A stretch of DNA of 64,000 bases from Peromyscus leucopus (GCF_004664715.2 NC_051063.1:117356629-117420628); one strand, 5' to 3'. Positions 12,455 through 23,948 are shown, counted from the stretch's first letter. Notes: a model not told the origin generated them from the letters alone. A program made the numbers and translations.

Positions 12455-12520
12455 TGGATGGAGGAAATGGGAGGAGGAAATGATGTAATTATACTAAAAT
12501 TTCAAAATAAACAATTATAT
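12455..12520 (+). mobile_element. L1 3' tail fragment
   Basis: Purine-rich 'gatggaggaaatgggagg' then 'atgatgtaattatac' resembles the extreme 3' end of rodent L1. Very short, so tentative. Confidence 0.5.
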
Positions 12521-13000
12521 TTTAAATTCAAATGGCTGTATATAGCTAAACAAATATCATTCTTAAATATATTTTACCCATATTAAATATCCCTCAATTA
12601 CTTTAATCTTAATTACTATGATATCCCATTGCTTGTGCATATGATAATGGATTATACATATTTCTCTGGGTATTTACATATCATTGAATATTTAATATTT
12701 CTAATGTTGGACAGATTAAAACACCTAGGGTAAGCATGTTGCATAAGCACTATATATTTAATCATTTTATAAAACAGATTTCTAGTAATTGATTACAAAT
12801 GGCAAAGCTGTTAAAGATACATTATCACACTAGCTGGTGATGGAGTCCACCTATTAATACATTGCCTTTTAGTGAATCACTGTTGATCTGCTCTTTTCCA
12901 TAAGCTTGTGTTCCCCTGGCAATCTGTGAACTTGTCAATCTAAAGCTCCCTCCCATGCTCTATTTTTAATCGACATGTTTTGATTGAACTAGGCAAAGGG
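12521..13000. other. AT-rich intron 2 stretch, nothing recognised
   Basis: Possible very old repeat debris; not assignable by eye. Confidence 0.4.
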
Positions 13001-14060
13001 TTTGGAATACTACTTAGCAGTAAAAACAATGACATTATGAAATTTGAAGGCAAATGGGTGGAACTAGACAATACCATCCTGAGTGAGGTAACCCAGACTC
13101 AGAAAGACAAACATGGTATATACTCACTCATCTGTGGATATGAGATGTAAAGCAGAGGATAACCAGACTACAACCCACAGCTCCAGAGAAGCTTAGATAA
13201 CAAGGAGAACCTTAAGAACTCATCTACTTCCCCCTGGGAAGGGGAAGTAGATGAGCTCTCTATGAGTAAACTAAGGGGGGGGGGCGATAGAGGATAGGGG
13301 ATAAGGGATGAAAACATAAAGGAATAGGATGGTCAAGCTGTAACAGGGACAGAGTGGGAGAGCAATGAAAGAGATACCTTGATAGAGGGAGACGTCATGG
13401 GGTTAGAGAGAAACCTGGTGCTAGGGAAGTTTCCAGGAATCCACAAGGATGACCCCAGTTTAGATTACTAGCAATAGTGGAGAGGGTGACTGAGCTGGTT
13501 TACCCCAGTAATCCCTAACTGTCATCATAGAGCCTTCATCCAGTAACTGTTGGAAGCAGATGTAGACAACCAGGCCAAGCTCCAGGAGTCCAGTCCAAGA
13601 GAGGGAAGAGGGATTATATGAGCAAGGGGCATCAAGGTTATGATGGAGAAACTTACAGAAACAACCAAACCAAGCTACTGGGAATTTATGAACTTTAGAC
13701 CAACAGCTGTGGAACCTCCATGGGACTGGACTAGGCCTTCTGTATAAGCAAGACAGTTGTGTACCTTGATCTGCCTAAGGGGCCCTGGCAGTAGGATTGG
13801 GATCCATCCCTGGTGCATGAGCTGGCTTTTTGGAGCCCATTACTTATGGGAGGACACCTTGCACAGCATTGATGCAGGGAGAGGGCTTGGACCTGCCTCA
13901 GTGGAATGGACCAGGGTCTGCTAATTCCCCATGGGAGGTCTTACCTTTTAGAAGGAGGGATTGGGAGGTTCTGGGGGCAAGGCTGGGGTAGCAGGAGGAG
14001 GGAAGAGAGGGGGATCTGTGATTGGTATGTAAAATGAATAAAAAATTTATTAATAAAGAA
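13001..14060 (+). mobile_element. L1 3' end: ORF2 C-terminus and long 3' UTR
   Basis: Begins in 'tttggaatactacttagcag' (ORF2 end), passes 'caaatgggtggaactagaca' and runs through a rodent 3' UTR to 'gggggatctgtgattggtat' and an A-rich tail. The same UTR occurs at 2800-3668, but this copy is longer and keeps a segment (about 13190-13510) that the other lacks, including a strong hairpin. Confidence 0.92.
13219..13255. repeat. Hairpin with 15-bp arms in the L1 3' UTR
   Basis: 'ctcatctacttcccc', a 7-base spacer, then 'ggggaagtagatgag': exact reverse complements. It lies in the part of the UTR absent from the 2800-3668 copy. A run of G residues follows at about 13275-13285. Confidence 0.95.
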
Positions 14061-14064
14061 ACAT

Positions 14065-14640
14065 TTTCATGGTGACATGCAAACAGTGTACTTTCATAAT
14101 GTACCCCCTTATCTTCTTATCTCCCCTCAACTCACACTAATCCTTATTCCTCTTCCTTAATTGTCCCTGTTATACATTTCTATAATTTAAAAATATCTAG
14201 ATTCCATATATATGAAAGAAACAGCATTTTTCTCTATGAGTCTGACTTACTTTGCTTAACATTATGATCTCCAGTTCCACCCAATTTCCTGCAGACAAAA
14301 TGATTTTATTTTTATGGCTGAATAACCATCTATGTATACATACTACACTATCTAGTCATCTGTTAATGTATATTAACCCCAGTCCATAATTGTTTACTGT
14401 GACTAGTGAATCTATACATGGATGTGTAGGTAGCTTTGCGAATGAGGAATAATATAGCTAGATTATATAGCAGCTCTATATTTGTGTTTACTGCTGTTGT
14501 TTTGAGGAGCCTCTGTGGTGATATCTATAGAGGCTACAATAATTTTTATTCCCATTAGGAGTATATACAAGGTCTTTTCCCCTGCCGTATTGTCAACATC
14601 ATTTGCTGTAGAACATACATTTTTAAAACCAGAGAATCTA
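14065..14640 (-). mobile_element. Old L1 ORF2 3' region
   Basis: Reverse complement of L1 ORF2: plus-strand 'atttttatggctgaataacc', 'tagtcatctgttaatgtata', 'gaggagcctctgtggtgata' and 'ttattcccattaggagtata' are in L1 order. It starts immediately after the tail of the plus-strand L1, giving tail-to-tail L1s. Confidence 0.8.
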
Positions 14641-16250
14641 AAGGGCCTCATCTCCTCCCATCCAACCTAGGACCTGTCTCTTCCCTGAGAGTCTCCAATC
14701 AAGAGGAAACACCCTGTTTTAATTTCTCTGGAGAGAGACAGCAGTCTGTCCCACTGTCAAACTGCTTTATTTTCTTATGAGAAGATGAAATCTGTTTCCT
14801 GGTAACTTCCACCCACAGAGCTGCAATGGATAACAATTTCCTGAAATGAATATCTAAAACAGAAGATAAAAGGGCCTGAAAAGGGTACAATTTCCTGCTC
14901 CAATATTATTTTTTCATATTGAACATAATCGGTGGCCTCTATAACTCTTGAAATAATCTTGAGAGTTGTTTAACATCTAAGACACTTCCCCAAGAACTGC
15001 TGTTAAACAAATCCACAACAGAGACACAGAACGGCACTGAAGATCACCATATTCCTTACTCTGATGACATCTGTCATCCTGAGACCCCAAATTACAGAAC
15101 AATTATACCCAAAGATTGTGGTCCTTGAGTTCATGACATATAAGTTTGATTCCCAGGAGTTGCTATGAAGTCATGACCCTTTTATTCTACACTAGAAAGA
15201 AAAAAAAAATAATGAGGAAGAGAGAGTAGGTACAGAATTTGCTCCTGCTGCAGCTGACTAAATTATATAGAGTGTGAATCTGACATGCTATTTTCCCTCT
15301 TAACTTTGCCTAAGCTGAAAGCTTTACATTCATGGGGTTTGCTTCTCTATCTGAATTTCTGGCAATTTACTAAAAGACTTTTAAAATTTTTTCTATGAAT
15401 TAGCTGACTCCAGAAGAACAAACCAGGTACCATTTCTGATGAAATAATTTTCAAATGAACATTATTCTCTCAACTAGGAATTTTCTTCACAATTTAGAGA
15501 AATGTGACATTCTACAAACAAAGGGCTATGCAAGTCTGTTGTTCAAAGGGATCTGAAAAGGTCTTGGGAGTATTAATAGTACATGCCATGCGTAGAACTG
15601 GTCTCTTGTAGCTTTCTCTTGTGAGTCAACAATCAATCATTTCCAGGATCAATAAAAATAAATGTTTTTATAAAGCACATTTGTATTGTGATTAAGTATT
15701 ATATTTGTATTGTGATTCAGTATTTATATTTGTCAAGATATATATATATATAATTTTTTACCCTGTAAATTTAATTTTATCTTCTCTCCCTTGAACACAT
15801 TTTAATTAAACCAAGTGAAGAAAATACAATGCCTAATTCTTACATATTTTAAAGCCACAGCTCTTTCATAGACTGGTAAGTCATCAGCTCATCGTTCTGT
15901 TTGTATTTAAGTAAACTACACCAACATTTTATAAAGAAACAAGGATGGGAAGAGAAATCCCCTATGTGCACTGTCACTTTCCTAACTACATATCACACCC
16001 CAGAGGAGAATGTGGATTTAGACACCTTATATAGTACCCCTCCAAACCACAATACCTCATTACACTTTCATCTGCTCACACTTTTTTCTCAACTCATACA
16101 TTTTCCTATCATTACATGTAAGTCTTTACAAGAGTTTCCCAAATCTGACTGTGGGTGGAAACACCTGATGAGCTGATGGCCAACTTTAAAATAAGCATAC
16201 ACTCACTTCCCTTTGTAAAATTCCGGGCTTTTGTATCTCATGATGGGTCA
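14641..16250. other. Intron 2 stretch without recognised interspersed repeats
   Basis: Holds a short imperfect tandem repeat at about 15676-15732 ('atttgtattgtgatt' twice) followed by a short (TA)n at about 15740-15754. No gene seen. Confidence 0.5.
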
Positions 16251-16500
16251 GAGGCTAGAGAGATGGCTGAGTGGGTAAGAGTGCTGAATTCAGACTCCCA
16301 GAGCCTCGATTTAAAAAACAGAGAAGGCCACATGTCTGCAACTCCAACATTGTAGGGGTCAAGTCAGAATAGGAGCTCAACTGATGCCAGCCTAGGTCCA
16401 GGAACAAGGAGAAATCTGTCTCAAAGGCATAAGGCTGAGAGGGACACCTCACATTGTCCTCTGTCCTTCACATTTGCATTGGAATGTATGCACACAGGCC
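16251..16500 (+). mobile_element. Chimeric ID-B1 SINE (B4 type)
   Basis: tRNA-like head 'gaggctagagagatggctga' then 'gtgggtaagagtgctgaatt', followed by B1-like 'gccagcctaggtccagg' and 'aatctgtctcaaa' and a CA-rich 3' part. Confidence 0.8.
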
Positions 16501-16615
16501 CACATGTGCACACACATGTGCACACATACACACATTCATAAACCACACATACCTCTATCACATACACACACCACACAAATGTGCATATACCACATATATG
16601 TACATATATTACACT

Positions 16616-16618
<3 letters not shown>

Positions 16619-16649
<31 letters not shown>
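16619..16649. repeat. (CA)n microsatellite
   Basis: About 15 perfect CA units at the end of a longer CA-rich zone (about 16485-16650) that begins in the SINE tail. Confidence 0.95.
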
Positions 16650-16651
<2 letters not shown>

Positions 16652-18249
16652 AAAAACAAAACTATAACAAAAAAATTTTGTGGTGGGCCCCTCAAGACAC
16701 AACTAGTTTTATGCTGTCCCTGTTTAGGGTATATTCTGAAGCCAGTAAATTTAAATTTGAAGTCCCTTTACTAGCTGCGTGAACTTAGGTAATACGTATT
16801 CTATCTCAATCTCATTTTTTCTCACCTGGAAACTAAAGAAAAAAAAGAAACAATAAAGTACACACATCACAAAGAAATATATAGTAATAAGTGAAGGATA
16901 TAGAATTAAATGTAGTCATAGCTAGCAATAGGTATAGGTAGCCCTCCACAAACATGATGCAGTTTTTCTAATGTCCATTCCCTCAGATTTCAAATCTTTA
17001 GCTCTGCAGAGTGGGGTTCCCATTGCAATTATGAAGATGAGCTTTATTTTGCTCATAAGCATTTAATGAATTCAAAGGAACTTCTAAGCAACTATTAGAT
17101 GTTGAATGAATGAATGGCCGTTCAACATTCTTCCTCTAGAATAAAGAGGGTACTCTTCCACTAGAATAAAGAGGGAACAAAAAGTGATTAGTACCCAAGA
17201 AATCTAGTTCAAATCTAGGCTTAGAGTTTAGAACCACCCTATCTTATCACCCAAAAGTAGCCAGTCCTTTTCTACCGTCCAGTTTCCAGAAGCTCTGACT
17301 TATTCTGGAACTGAGCAAAGCTCAGTCTAAAGAAATAACTGACAGCAACTAGAACTCTTTCATGAGATTATAGAGGTCAGTCAGTCCAAGCCATTTTTGT
17401 CTTAATTTATATTACAAGTAGGTTGTGACAAGCCAAACTGATGATATCATAAGGCCATGTGGCTATATTTTCATATGTGGCTCAGATTAGCTCCCAGATG
17501 CATTGCTTAAATTAGTCCACATTATCACTACAAACCCCAGTTCTCTATCCACAGCTCACACTATTTCTATTCCATCTGTGATGCAAGTTGACCTTATGCA
17601 GCCTCCAAGACAAACAGACGAACTGTAACAGCCTTCTAACTCAAGCTCGAGGCTTACTTTTATTACAAGGACTTATTAAGGCAAATTCCTCACTCTACCC
17701 TCTATATCCTTTCTCCCCTTTTCAGATACTCTGACAAGCCTGGAGCATTTCTCAGTGATTCATTTTCACATCAATGAACATTTAATTCTAATGTTGGATT
17801 GTTTTATCTTTGATTCATCACGTCTTCCTAAGTTACCAGGTGTCAGTACAGATGAAGTGTCAAAGCCTAAATTGCCTCTTATTCTTGGTGACCTCAAAAT
17901 GCATGGTCATTCATAAAGACATATATTTATAATAAGCACTCACTGGGCAAAACTTGGTTTGAACAATGAAAGGCAAAAATAAAGTGTGATCATCAAACAA
18001 ATACAGATAAAAGACAACGCCGTGAAGAAGCTTATTATATAATGTCCCAAAATCTTGTAGGTAATTTTCTTTTTCATAGTCTAAAGCATCTGTAACACTA
18101 TAGTTCTTATGCCTATAAATCAATTCTTTATTTCTAATGTGAATGGTTTCATTATTTGGTTTGTATAATGAATAAATCATTATAATGATATTACCTTAGA
18201 ATATCATGGATGTTCCATGGCAGCAAGACTTCACTCAAGAAGAAAAGCT
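16650..18249. other. Intron 2 stretch, nothing recognised except a small duplication
   Basis: No gene or clear interspersed repeat. A 25-bp tandem duplication sits at 17126-17175. Confidence 0.5.
17126..17175. repeat. 25-bp tandem duplication
   Basis: Two adjacent units share an exact 15-base core 'ctagaataaagaggg' (17136-17150 and 17161-17175) and differ at a few upstream bases. Confidence 0.85.
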
Positions 18250-18357
18250 GTGCTAGAGAGTTGGGGAGATGGCCCAGTCAGTAAAAAGCTTGCTGCACAA
18301 GTATTAGGAACTGAGTTTATACACTCAGAACCCATTAAACAAAAAACAGCATGGCAG
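18250..18357 (+). mobile_element. B4-type SINE, left part (split by an LTR)
   Basis: tRNA-like head 'gttggggagatggcccagtc', 'agtaaaaagcttgctgcaca' and 'ggaactgagtttatacac', then the start of the B1-like part. It stops at the LTR target site tggcag (18352-18357) and resumes at 18726. Confidence 0.88.
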
Positions 18358-18725
18358 TGCTGTGGGATGGTCTATATGTCAAATTGCTCTCATTGGTCAA
18401 TAAATAAAACACTGATTGGCCAGTGGCTAGGCAGGAAGTATAGGCGGAACTAACAGAGAGGAGAAAAGAAAAAACAGGAAGGCGGAAGGAGTCACTGCCA
18501 GCCGCCACCATGACAAGCAGCATGTAAAGATGCTGGTAAGCCACAAGCCACGTGGCAAGGTATAGATTTATGGAAATGGATTAATTTAAGCTATAAGAAC
18601 AATTAGCAAGAAGCCTGCCACGGCCATACAGTTTGTAAGTAATACAAGCATCTGTGTGTTTATTTTATAAGTGGGCTGTCAGACTGCCAGGGCTTTGCGG
18701 ACCCGGAGAGAAAACTCCAGCTACA
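18358..18725 (+). mobile_element. Family A solo LTR, class II-like (copy A1)
   Basis: 368 bp from TGCTGTGGGATGG to ...CCAGCTACA, with the 6-bp target duplication tggcag at 18352-18357 and 18726-18731. TG..CA ends and a 6-bp duplication fit class II (ERVK/IAP-like) integration. Internal landmarks shared with copy A2 include 'ggtcaataaataaaacac', 'gctaggcaggaagtatagg', 'agccacgtggcaaggtatag' and 'agcaagaagcctgccacgg'. The interior is absent, so recombination between LTRs probably removed it. Confidence 0.93.
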
Positions 18726-18965
18726 TGGCAGTGTGTGCCTATGATTCCAACGCTGGGAGGAAGAGACAGGTAAATTCTGGGGGCTCAATGGCCAGCCAGT
18801 CAAGCCAACAGGCATGCTACAGGTTCAGTGAGGAATCCTGTCTCAAAAAAAAAAAAAAAGTCAAGGGTGATACAGGAGACATTCAATGTTGCCCTGTGGT
18901 TCCCATATATGCATATATAGGCAGGTATTACCCACAACGTGTTTGTAATACACATACACTGAAAA
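18726..18965 (+). mobile_element. B4-type SINE, right part
   Basis: After the duplicated tggcag come 'tgtgtgcctatgattccaac', 'aggaagagacaggtaaattc', 'ggccagccagtcaagccaac', 'gaatcctgtctc' and an A15 run, then the degenerate B4 3' end. Joined with 18250-18357 it makes one SINE. Confidence 0.88.
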
Positions 18966-18972
18966 CAAAACA

Positions 18973-19045
18973 AGAGTTAGCTGAGGAGTTGGGTGCTTGC
19001 TTACTATGTGTGAGTCCATAAACTTGACTCCAGTACCACAAAGAA
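18973..19045 (+). mobile_element. ID-like SINE
   Basis: 'gagttagctgaggagttggg', 'tgcttgcttactatgtgtga' and 'cttgactccagtaccac' resemble the tRNA-Ala-derived ID element, followed by an A-rich tail. Confidence 0.65.
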
Positions 19046-19165
19046 AAGAAAGAAAAAGAGAAGACAAGGAAGAGGAACGGGTAGAATGAATATGAGTAAG
19101 ATGGGAGAAGGAAAAGAAAAAGGAATGAGAAGGGGGACAGTGGAAGAAGGGGAAAGAGGAAGATG
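19041..19165. repeat. Purine-rich low-complexity tract
   Basis: Almost only A and G on the plus strand (gaaaagaaagaaaaag-type, then gaagaagggg-type). Probably grown from the ID tail. Confidence 0.85.
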
Positions 19166-19565
19166 TGACAGATGGGCAAAATAAAAATGACATTTCAGTT
19201 ATGAGCTACTTAAAAATCAGATTAAACAATGATTTTGATAAGGCTTCACCAAATCAGTAACAACTGGCATCCTGTGAACAACTAGAAAATAGTTCATAGT
19301 AATCACCTGTTTAAAAAAAAAAAACAAACAAACAACTTATACTCTCCTTTCATCACTTCTTACAATACAAATGAAAGTGGAAATCCTTAAGACTGCAATA
19401 AACTATAACTGAGTACAAATAATGCTAACAGGCTTCTGTCCTCAAGGTGACCTAGAAACTGCAAACTGCCCCATAATATTTTACTCCAGTTGACTCCTTT
19501 TCTCAGTTTAAACAGTGGTAAGGGAAAATAACATCTCCAAAACAAGTGATCATTTCCAGAGGAGA
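19166..19565. other. Intron 2 stretch, nothing recognised
   Basis: A short A12 run near 19313; no gene or clear repeat. Confidence 0.5.
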
Positions 19566-19622
19566 TGAAGTATCAGTCAGTCAGTCAAGGATGCCACACA
19601 AGCACAAAGACCTAAGTTCCCT
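19566..19622 (+). mobile_element. B4-type SINE, left part (split by an LTR)
   Basis: 'cagtcaaggatgccacacaa' then 'gcacaaagacctaagttccc' is the tRNA-like head. It is cut at the LTR target site ttccct (19617-19622) and resumes at 20138. Confidence 0.7.
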
Positions 19623-20137
19623 TGTTGCTAGAGTTTTCCGCCTTGCCCACAGTCAGGACAAATCTTTGTCACCCGCCAGTCCCACGGCCGCTCAGACCCA
19701 ACCAAGTAAACACAGAGACTTATATTGCTTACAAACTGTATGGCCGTGGCAGGCTTCTTGCTAACTGTGCTTATAGCTTAAATTAGTCCATTTCCATAAA
19801 TCTATACCTTGCCACGTGGCTGGTGGCTTACCGGCATCTTCACATGCTGCTGGTCATGGCGGCAGCTGCAGTGTCTCTTGCCTTCCTGTTCTTTTATTTC
19901 TCCTCTCAGTTAGTCCCGCCTATACATCCTGCCTAGCCACGACCAATCAGGTTTTATTTATTGACCAATCAGAGCAACTTGACATACAGACCATCCCCCA
20001 GCACAGCCAAGTGCAGACCATCTCAGACACCTGCACTCAGGCCCATGGTCCTAATCATCCTCTATGCGGACCTGCTGGGTAACGCCACAAAGAACCCAAG
20101 AAGGGCTCCCACAGGACATACAGAACATCCCACAGCA
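19623..20137 (-). mobile_element. Family A solo LTR, long form (copy A2)
   Basis: 515 bp, flanked by the 6-bp duplication ttccct (19617-19622 and 20138-20143). Read on the minus strand it starts TGCTGTGGGATGTTC and ends CTCTAGCAACA. The first 23 bases recur 134 bp inward (20115-20137 and 19981-20003, two mismatches), enclosing 111 bp that the other copies lack. After that repeat it matches copy A1 closely. No coding interior. Confidence 0.93.
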
Positions 20138-20370
20138 TTCCCTGGCCAGGGTCTTGTTAGAAACTGAGTGTAGTTATTCCAGTCTTTAACCCGGAATAGG
20201 CAGATCCCTGGAGTTTGTTGGCCAGACATTCTAGCCAATCCCTGAGTTCCGGTTTTAGTGAGAGACCTTGTCTCAAAAAATATGGTAGAGAGCAATAGAG
20301 AAAGATACCTTGATTTCAATCTCTGTCTTCTGCATATGTGCAAAAGTGTTCACACACACGCACATTCACT
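20138..20370 (+). mobile_element. B4-type SINE, right part
   Basis: 'ggcagatccctggagtttgt', 'tggccagacattctagccaa' and 'tgagagaccttgtctcaaaa', then 'agagcaatagagaaagatac' and a CA-rich end. Confidence 0.85.
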
Positions 20371-22669
20371 AATAAACTACTAAGGCATGCACACTAAATG
20401 AATAAATAGAAAGGGCTGAAAAATTGTTTTCTTATAGAAATAAAAATATGACCAAAAGGTTAGAGCCTATCCTACTCTGTATCCAGATTTCCTTATGGCC
20501 AACTTAAAGCCTTCCAATGTTACATGCTAGTATATTTCTTTCTATTCCTTCTAAAAATGAATGTCTCTTCATTTTCAGTGCAAGTGTGTTTTTTCCTAAA
20601 AGTTTATTACAAGTTAATGGAACAGGTAGCTATAATATAAGAATTTATAGCTTCTTTCTTTATACAGAAGAAAACAATACCAGAACTTGATATGTCTGTC
20701 AGGTTATGTCTACCTTGTCTTTCATGTGTCCAATCACCTGGAGCAACTATGGTTCACTTCTGGACTATGTCTGTCTGGGAAAGTTAATGTTCAACATGAA
20801 TGGAATTCAGGATTGCATGTAAGCATGTCCATGAGCTTCTGCAGACAGTGTTGTTGAAGGAAGAGATCACCAGTGGCACAGCAATAAAATGTGTATCTCA
20901 AGTAACACCTGTGGCCTCAATTAAGGTCACTGGCTTGTAGAGCCTAGAACTGAAAAATTAAGAGCATTAAAAAGTGCCTTTATGTGTCTTCAAGTAACAA
21001 AAAATGCATACAGTAAACCCATAAAATGTCTTCACTCTTTGGCTGGAAGACATTATTGAAGTGAATCATCTCTTTGTATCATATCTTTGTTGTAAATGTT
21101 TGTGCCCACCCCTAAGTCTTTACTAGTTTCTAAGGTACAACAAAGCTTCCAGATCTAGAGAATTTGGTTACATAACACTGCTACATTTTCTCCTTTCAAT
21201 GTAAGTGATCTGGGACCTGGAAGTGGTAAGGAGTACATCTGACGTTGTTGAACATGGTTGACTGGAAAGCTCAGATAGGCCCAGCTTTTCCTGTGCAATA
21301 GAGACACCACATTTAAATACAGTCACTGCATGCATAATGACTTAGCAGGTACTCTTCATCCAAAATAACCATCCCAAACGCTTGCTTCATCCCTCATCAT
21401 TAAACCATTTGTAAATTTTCCCAGCATACTTTCTAAAATTAAAAGCCAAGGCATATACCTATATTTTCAATTGAAATTGAGCCAGACCCTGTATTTTTAA
21501 TAATTTATATAAAGTATAATTTGAAGATGGCAACTTGATCAATGTCCATAAAATTTATGTTATTTCTGAAGGATCATTCCATTACCATTGATACTCTGAG
21601 GTCTGTATCTACTTCCATATTTGACATTTGAACTAAGAGACACATCATGCTCAGAAAATGTTAATGGCAGACATTTCATTTCAATAGAAATTAGAATGGA
21701 TGTCAAAAAGACTTCAACAAAATATATTTTTATATAACTAAAATATTCCTTTAAAATGCATTTTTCTCCTTACAGTTGACATATTCAAGGAGAAGAACAG
21801 ACCAGTTATATTCAAGCAAATTTTCTAAAAAGATGAATCCAGTCTGAATCAGCAACCAAACTCTTCAAAGAATTTCATTTTCTCTCCAACATTTGAATAG
21901 AGGTGGAGAATTAAAATATCTGAATAGTTATTTCAGTGAAAGGTTCTACAGACCAAGCCTATTTTCAATCCTAAAGAAAAACAGAATGAGATGTAACAAA
22001 TGGAACACAGACAACTCTCAACAGCAAACACAGTCTCTTGAACAGAGACTGAGCCTTCCTAGTGGAATCCTACATTCTTGTGGTTTAAGGAGAATCATTT
22101 CTACCCAGTTGAAATCCATTAATACAGACCACTGATGATGTTTGCCAGGTGCTCCCCTTAGACATTATGAACTAGTGGAGGCAAGAAAGAAAAGATATTT
22201 TTCACTTTGTCCAATTCAACATACTTTGAAAATGAAACTCGAAGCTCGTGGTTCTTCAAACCAGAATACCTGACAAAGCTCAAAACCCCCACATAGCTTA
22301 TAAAGTAACAATGAGCAAGGAATATCAGTTGGGTAGGGAAAAGCAGCCTTTTTAGCCTAACTCATCTGGCCCAAAATTGCTAGTCTTTACTTTCACATTT
22401 CATACAAAACTCTCTTTGCTTAGGGCACCATCGCTGCCCTTGAAATCAGGGATGGTATGGTAAGAGGAAGGCACGGGCAAAGTGTTCCGGGGAGCTAAGC
22501 AAACAAGGAGACATAAAAGCAAAGCATTGGAAAAATGAAGCCTGTCTTGAGCAATGGCCAGTCTGCTTCCCTCCAACTGAAGTGAACTTTCCAAATTTCA
22601 TTGAATGTGGTTACTTGTAATTTGAAGTCATGAAACTGAAAATCCTATCATGGGAAAAGGGAATATGGT
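20371..22669. other. Longest intron 2 stretch without recognised repeats
   Basis: About 2.3 kb, AT-rich, with no SINE, L1 or LTR that I can name. Short open frames here show no known protein. A cross-species alignment would tell whether it holds conserved elements. Confidence 0.5.
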
Positions 22670-22694
22670 AAAAAAAAAAAAAAAAAAAAAAAAA
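22670..22694. repeat. Poly(A) run
   Basis: 25 A residues; no retrogene body is recognisable upstream. Confidence 0.95.
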
Positions 22695-23948
22695 GCATCA
22701 TCTAAAATTATCTCTTAAATAAATCTTAATTTTAAAATCTCTCTATTTTTATTCTCAGAGATATAAAACATTTTACTCTGAGTACATAATTCATTTCATT
22801 TTGCCTTTACTACATGTGACTTTTAATAATTTTAACATATATCTATGGACATATGTCTTTAAAATTTTCAAAGACCATGGAAATAATTTTGACCATATAA
22901 AACAATATGCTGAATTAACTTATCACAGATAGAAACCATTGTCAAATTCAACTTTCTAATTTCTAAAAATGCACACAAGTAAGTTGAACCAAAATCCACA
23001 TTCTTCTTACTCCATCTACTTTTCCGTTGGTCTCATTGCCAGTACTGGAAAGAAACTTACTTTCATAAGAAACTTCATGTCTCACTATCTACATTTATCA
23101 CAGCACAAACTTCATTGTATATGAAGGTATAAAGTGAAGTGGGCTCAAGGTGCTGAGTATTTTCTAATTGAGTTATTTTCTGTTAAACAAGTGTTAAAAC
23201 ATGGCACAGACATTCAAAATCACACTTCAGTAGTGACCTCTGTAAATGTAACGTGTATTTGACACTGAAAGTTCACTGAATTTTTTCTTCAGGAAGGAAA
23301 ACTCTTTTCTTATTCCTTTCCACAAATGTTTCTTAATGTCCTTCAGGAGTGTCATGTCATGGCATTATGGCAATATCCTTAGAACCTGTCGAACACTAAG
23401 GGACACAAACTATATATAGCATCTTTCACATCTGTGTGGATTTCAGTTTCCTGAAACACTTGTCTTTCACGTCATAACATTCGGTGTAACACGGATATGA
23501 CTAGAATACATCTGTGTTTTCCACAGTACCAAGGAGTAACATGAATTACTATACAAGGTTGGAAAGGAAGAGACCACAGGAAAGAAGGAAATTGACATTT
23601 TTCACGCTTTTAAAAATAACACAATGAGTTTCATGTTTAAATTCTATTCTTTGGCTTCTTCTTATGAGTAGGACCTGCCTAGAAGAAGATTCGGGACTAT
23701 GAAAAAAAATAGAGTGGCAATATAGGCCAATTTCAAGTACATGAGAAGGCTTCGATGAACACTGCTCTGTTGTTTTAATTTTATTTAAAGAACCAGAACA
23801 ACATCATGAAATAATCACTATTTTTTATGTTTGTTAAAAAAAAAAAAAACAACCAATGCTTCAGTTAGTAGTAAGTCTTAGTAGTAAGTCTTCTTAATGA
23901 CTTCCTAATGGAAAAAATCATGGTTCAGGCATTTTGCTTTATTTTATT
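22695..23948. other. Intron 2 stretch, nothing recognised
   Basis: Includes an A13-14 run near 23838 and a 14-bp direct repeat 'tagtagtaagtctt' at about 23868-23893. No gene seen. Confidence 0.5.

Noticed and set aside
18250..18300. tRNA-like A box region as a possible tRNA gene
   Set aside because: It is the head of a B4-type SINE and does not continue into a complete tRNA cloverleaf; the ID elements at 18973, 26620 and 54627 were rejected as tRNA genes for the same reason.
18861..19193. Serine- and phenylalanine-rich minus-strand frames
   Set aside because: They come from the purine-rich low-complexity tract read on the opposite strand.
19546..20167. Short plus-strand frames across the A2 LTR as an exonised gene
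   Set aside because: They are translations of LTR and SINE sequence without consistent splice sites or known protein content.
22670..22694. Poly(A) tail of a retrogene
   Set aside because: No mRNA-like or SINE body could be recognised immediately upstream.
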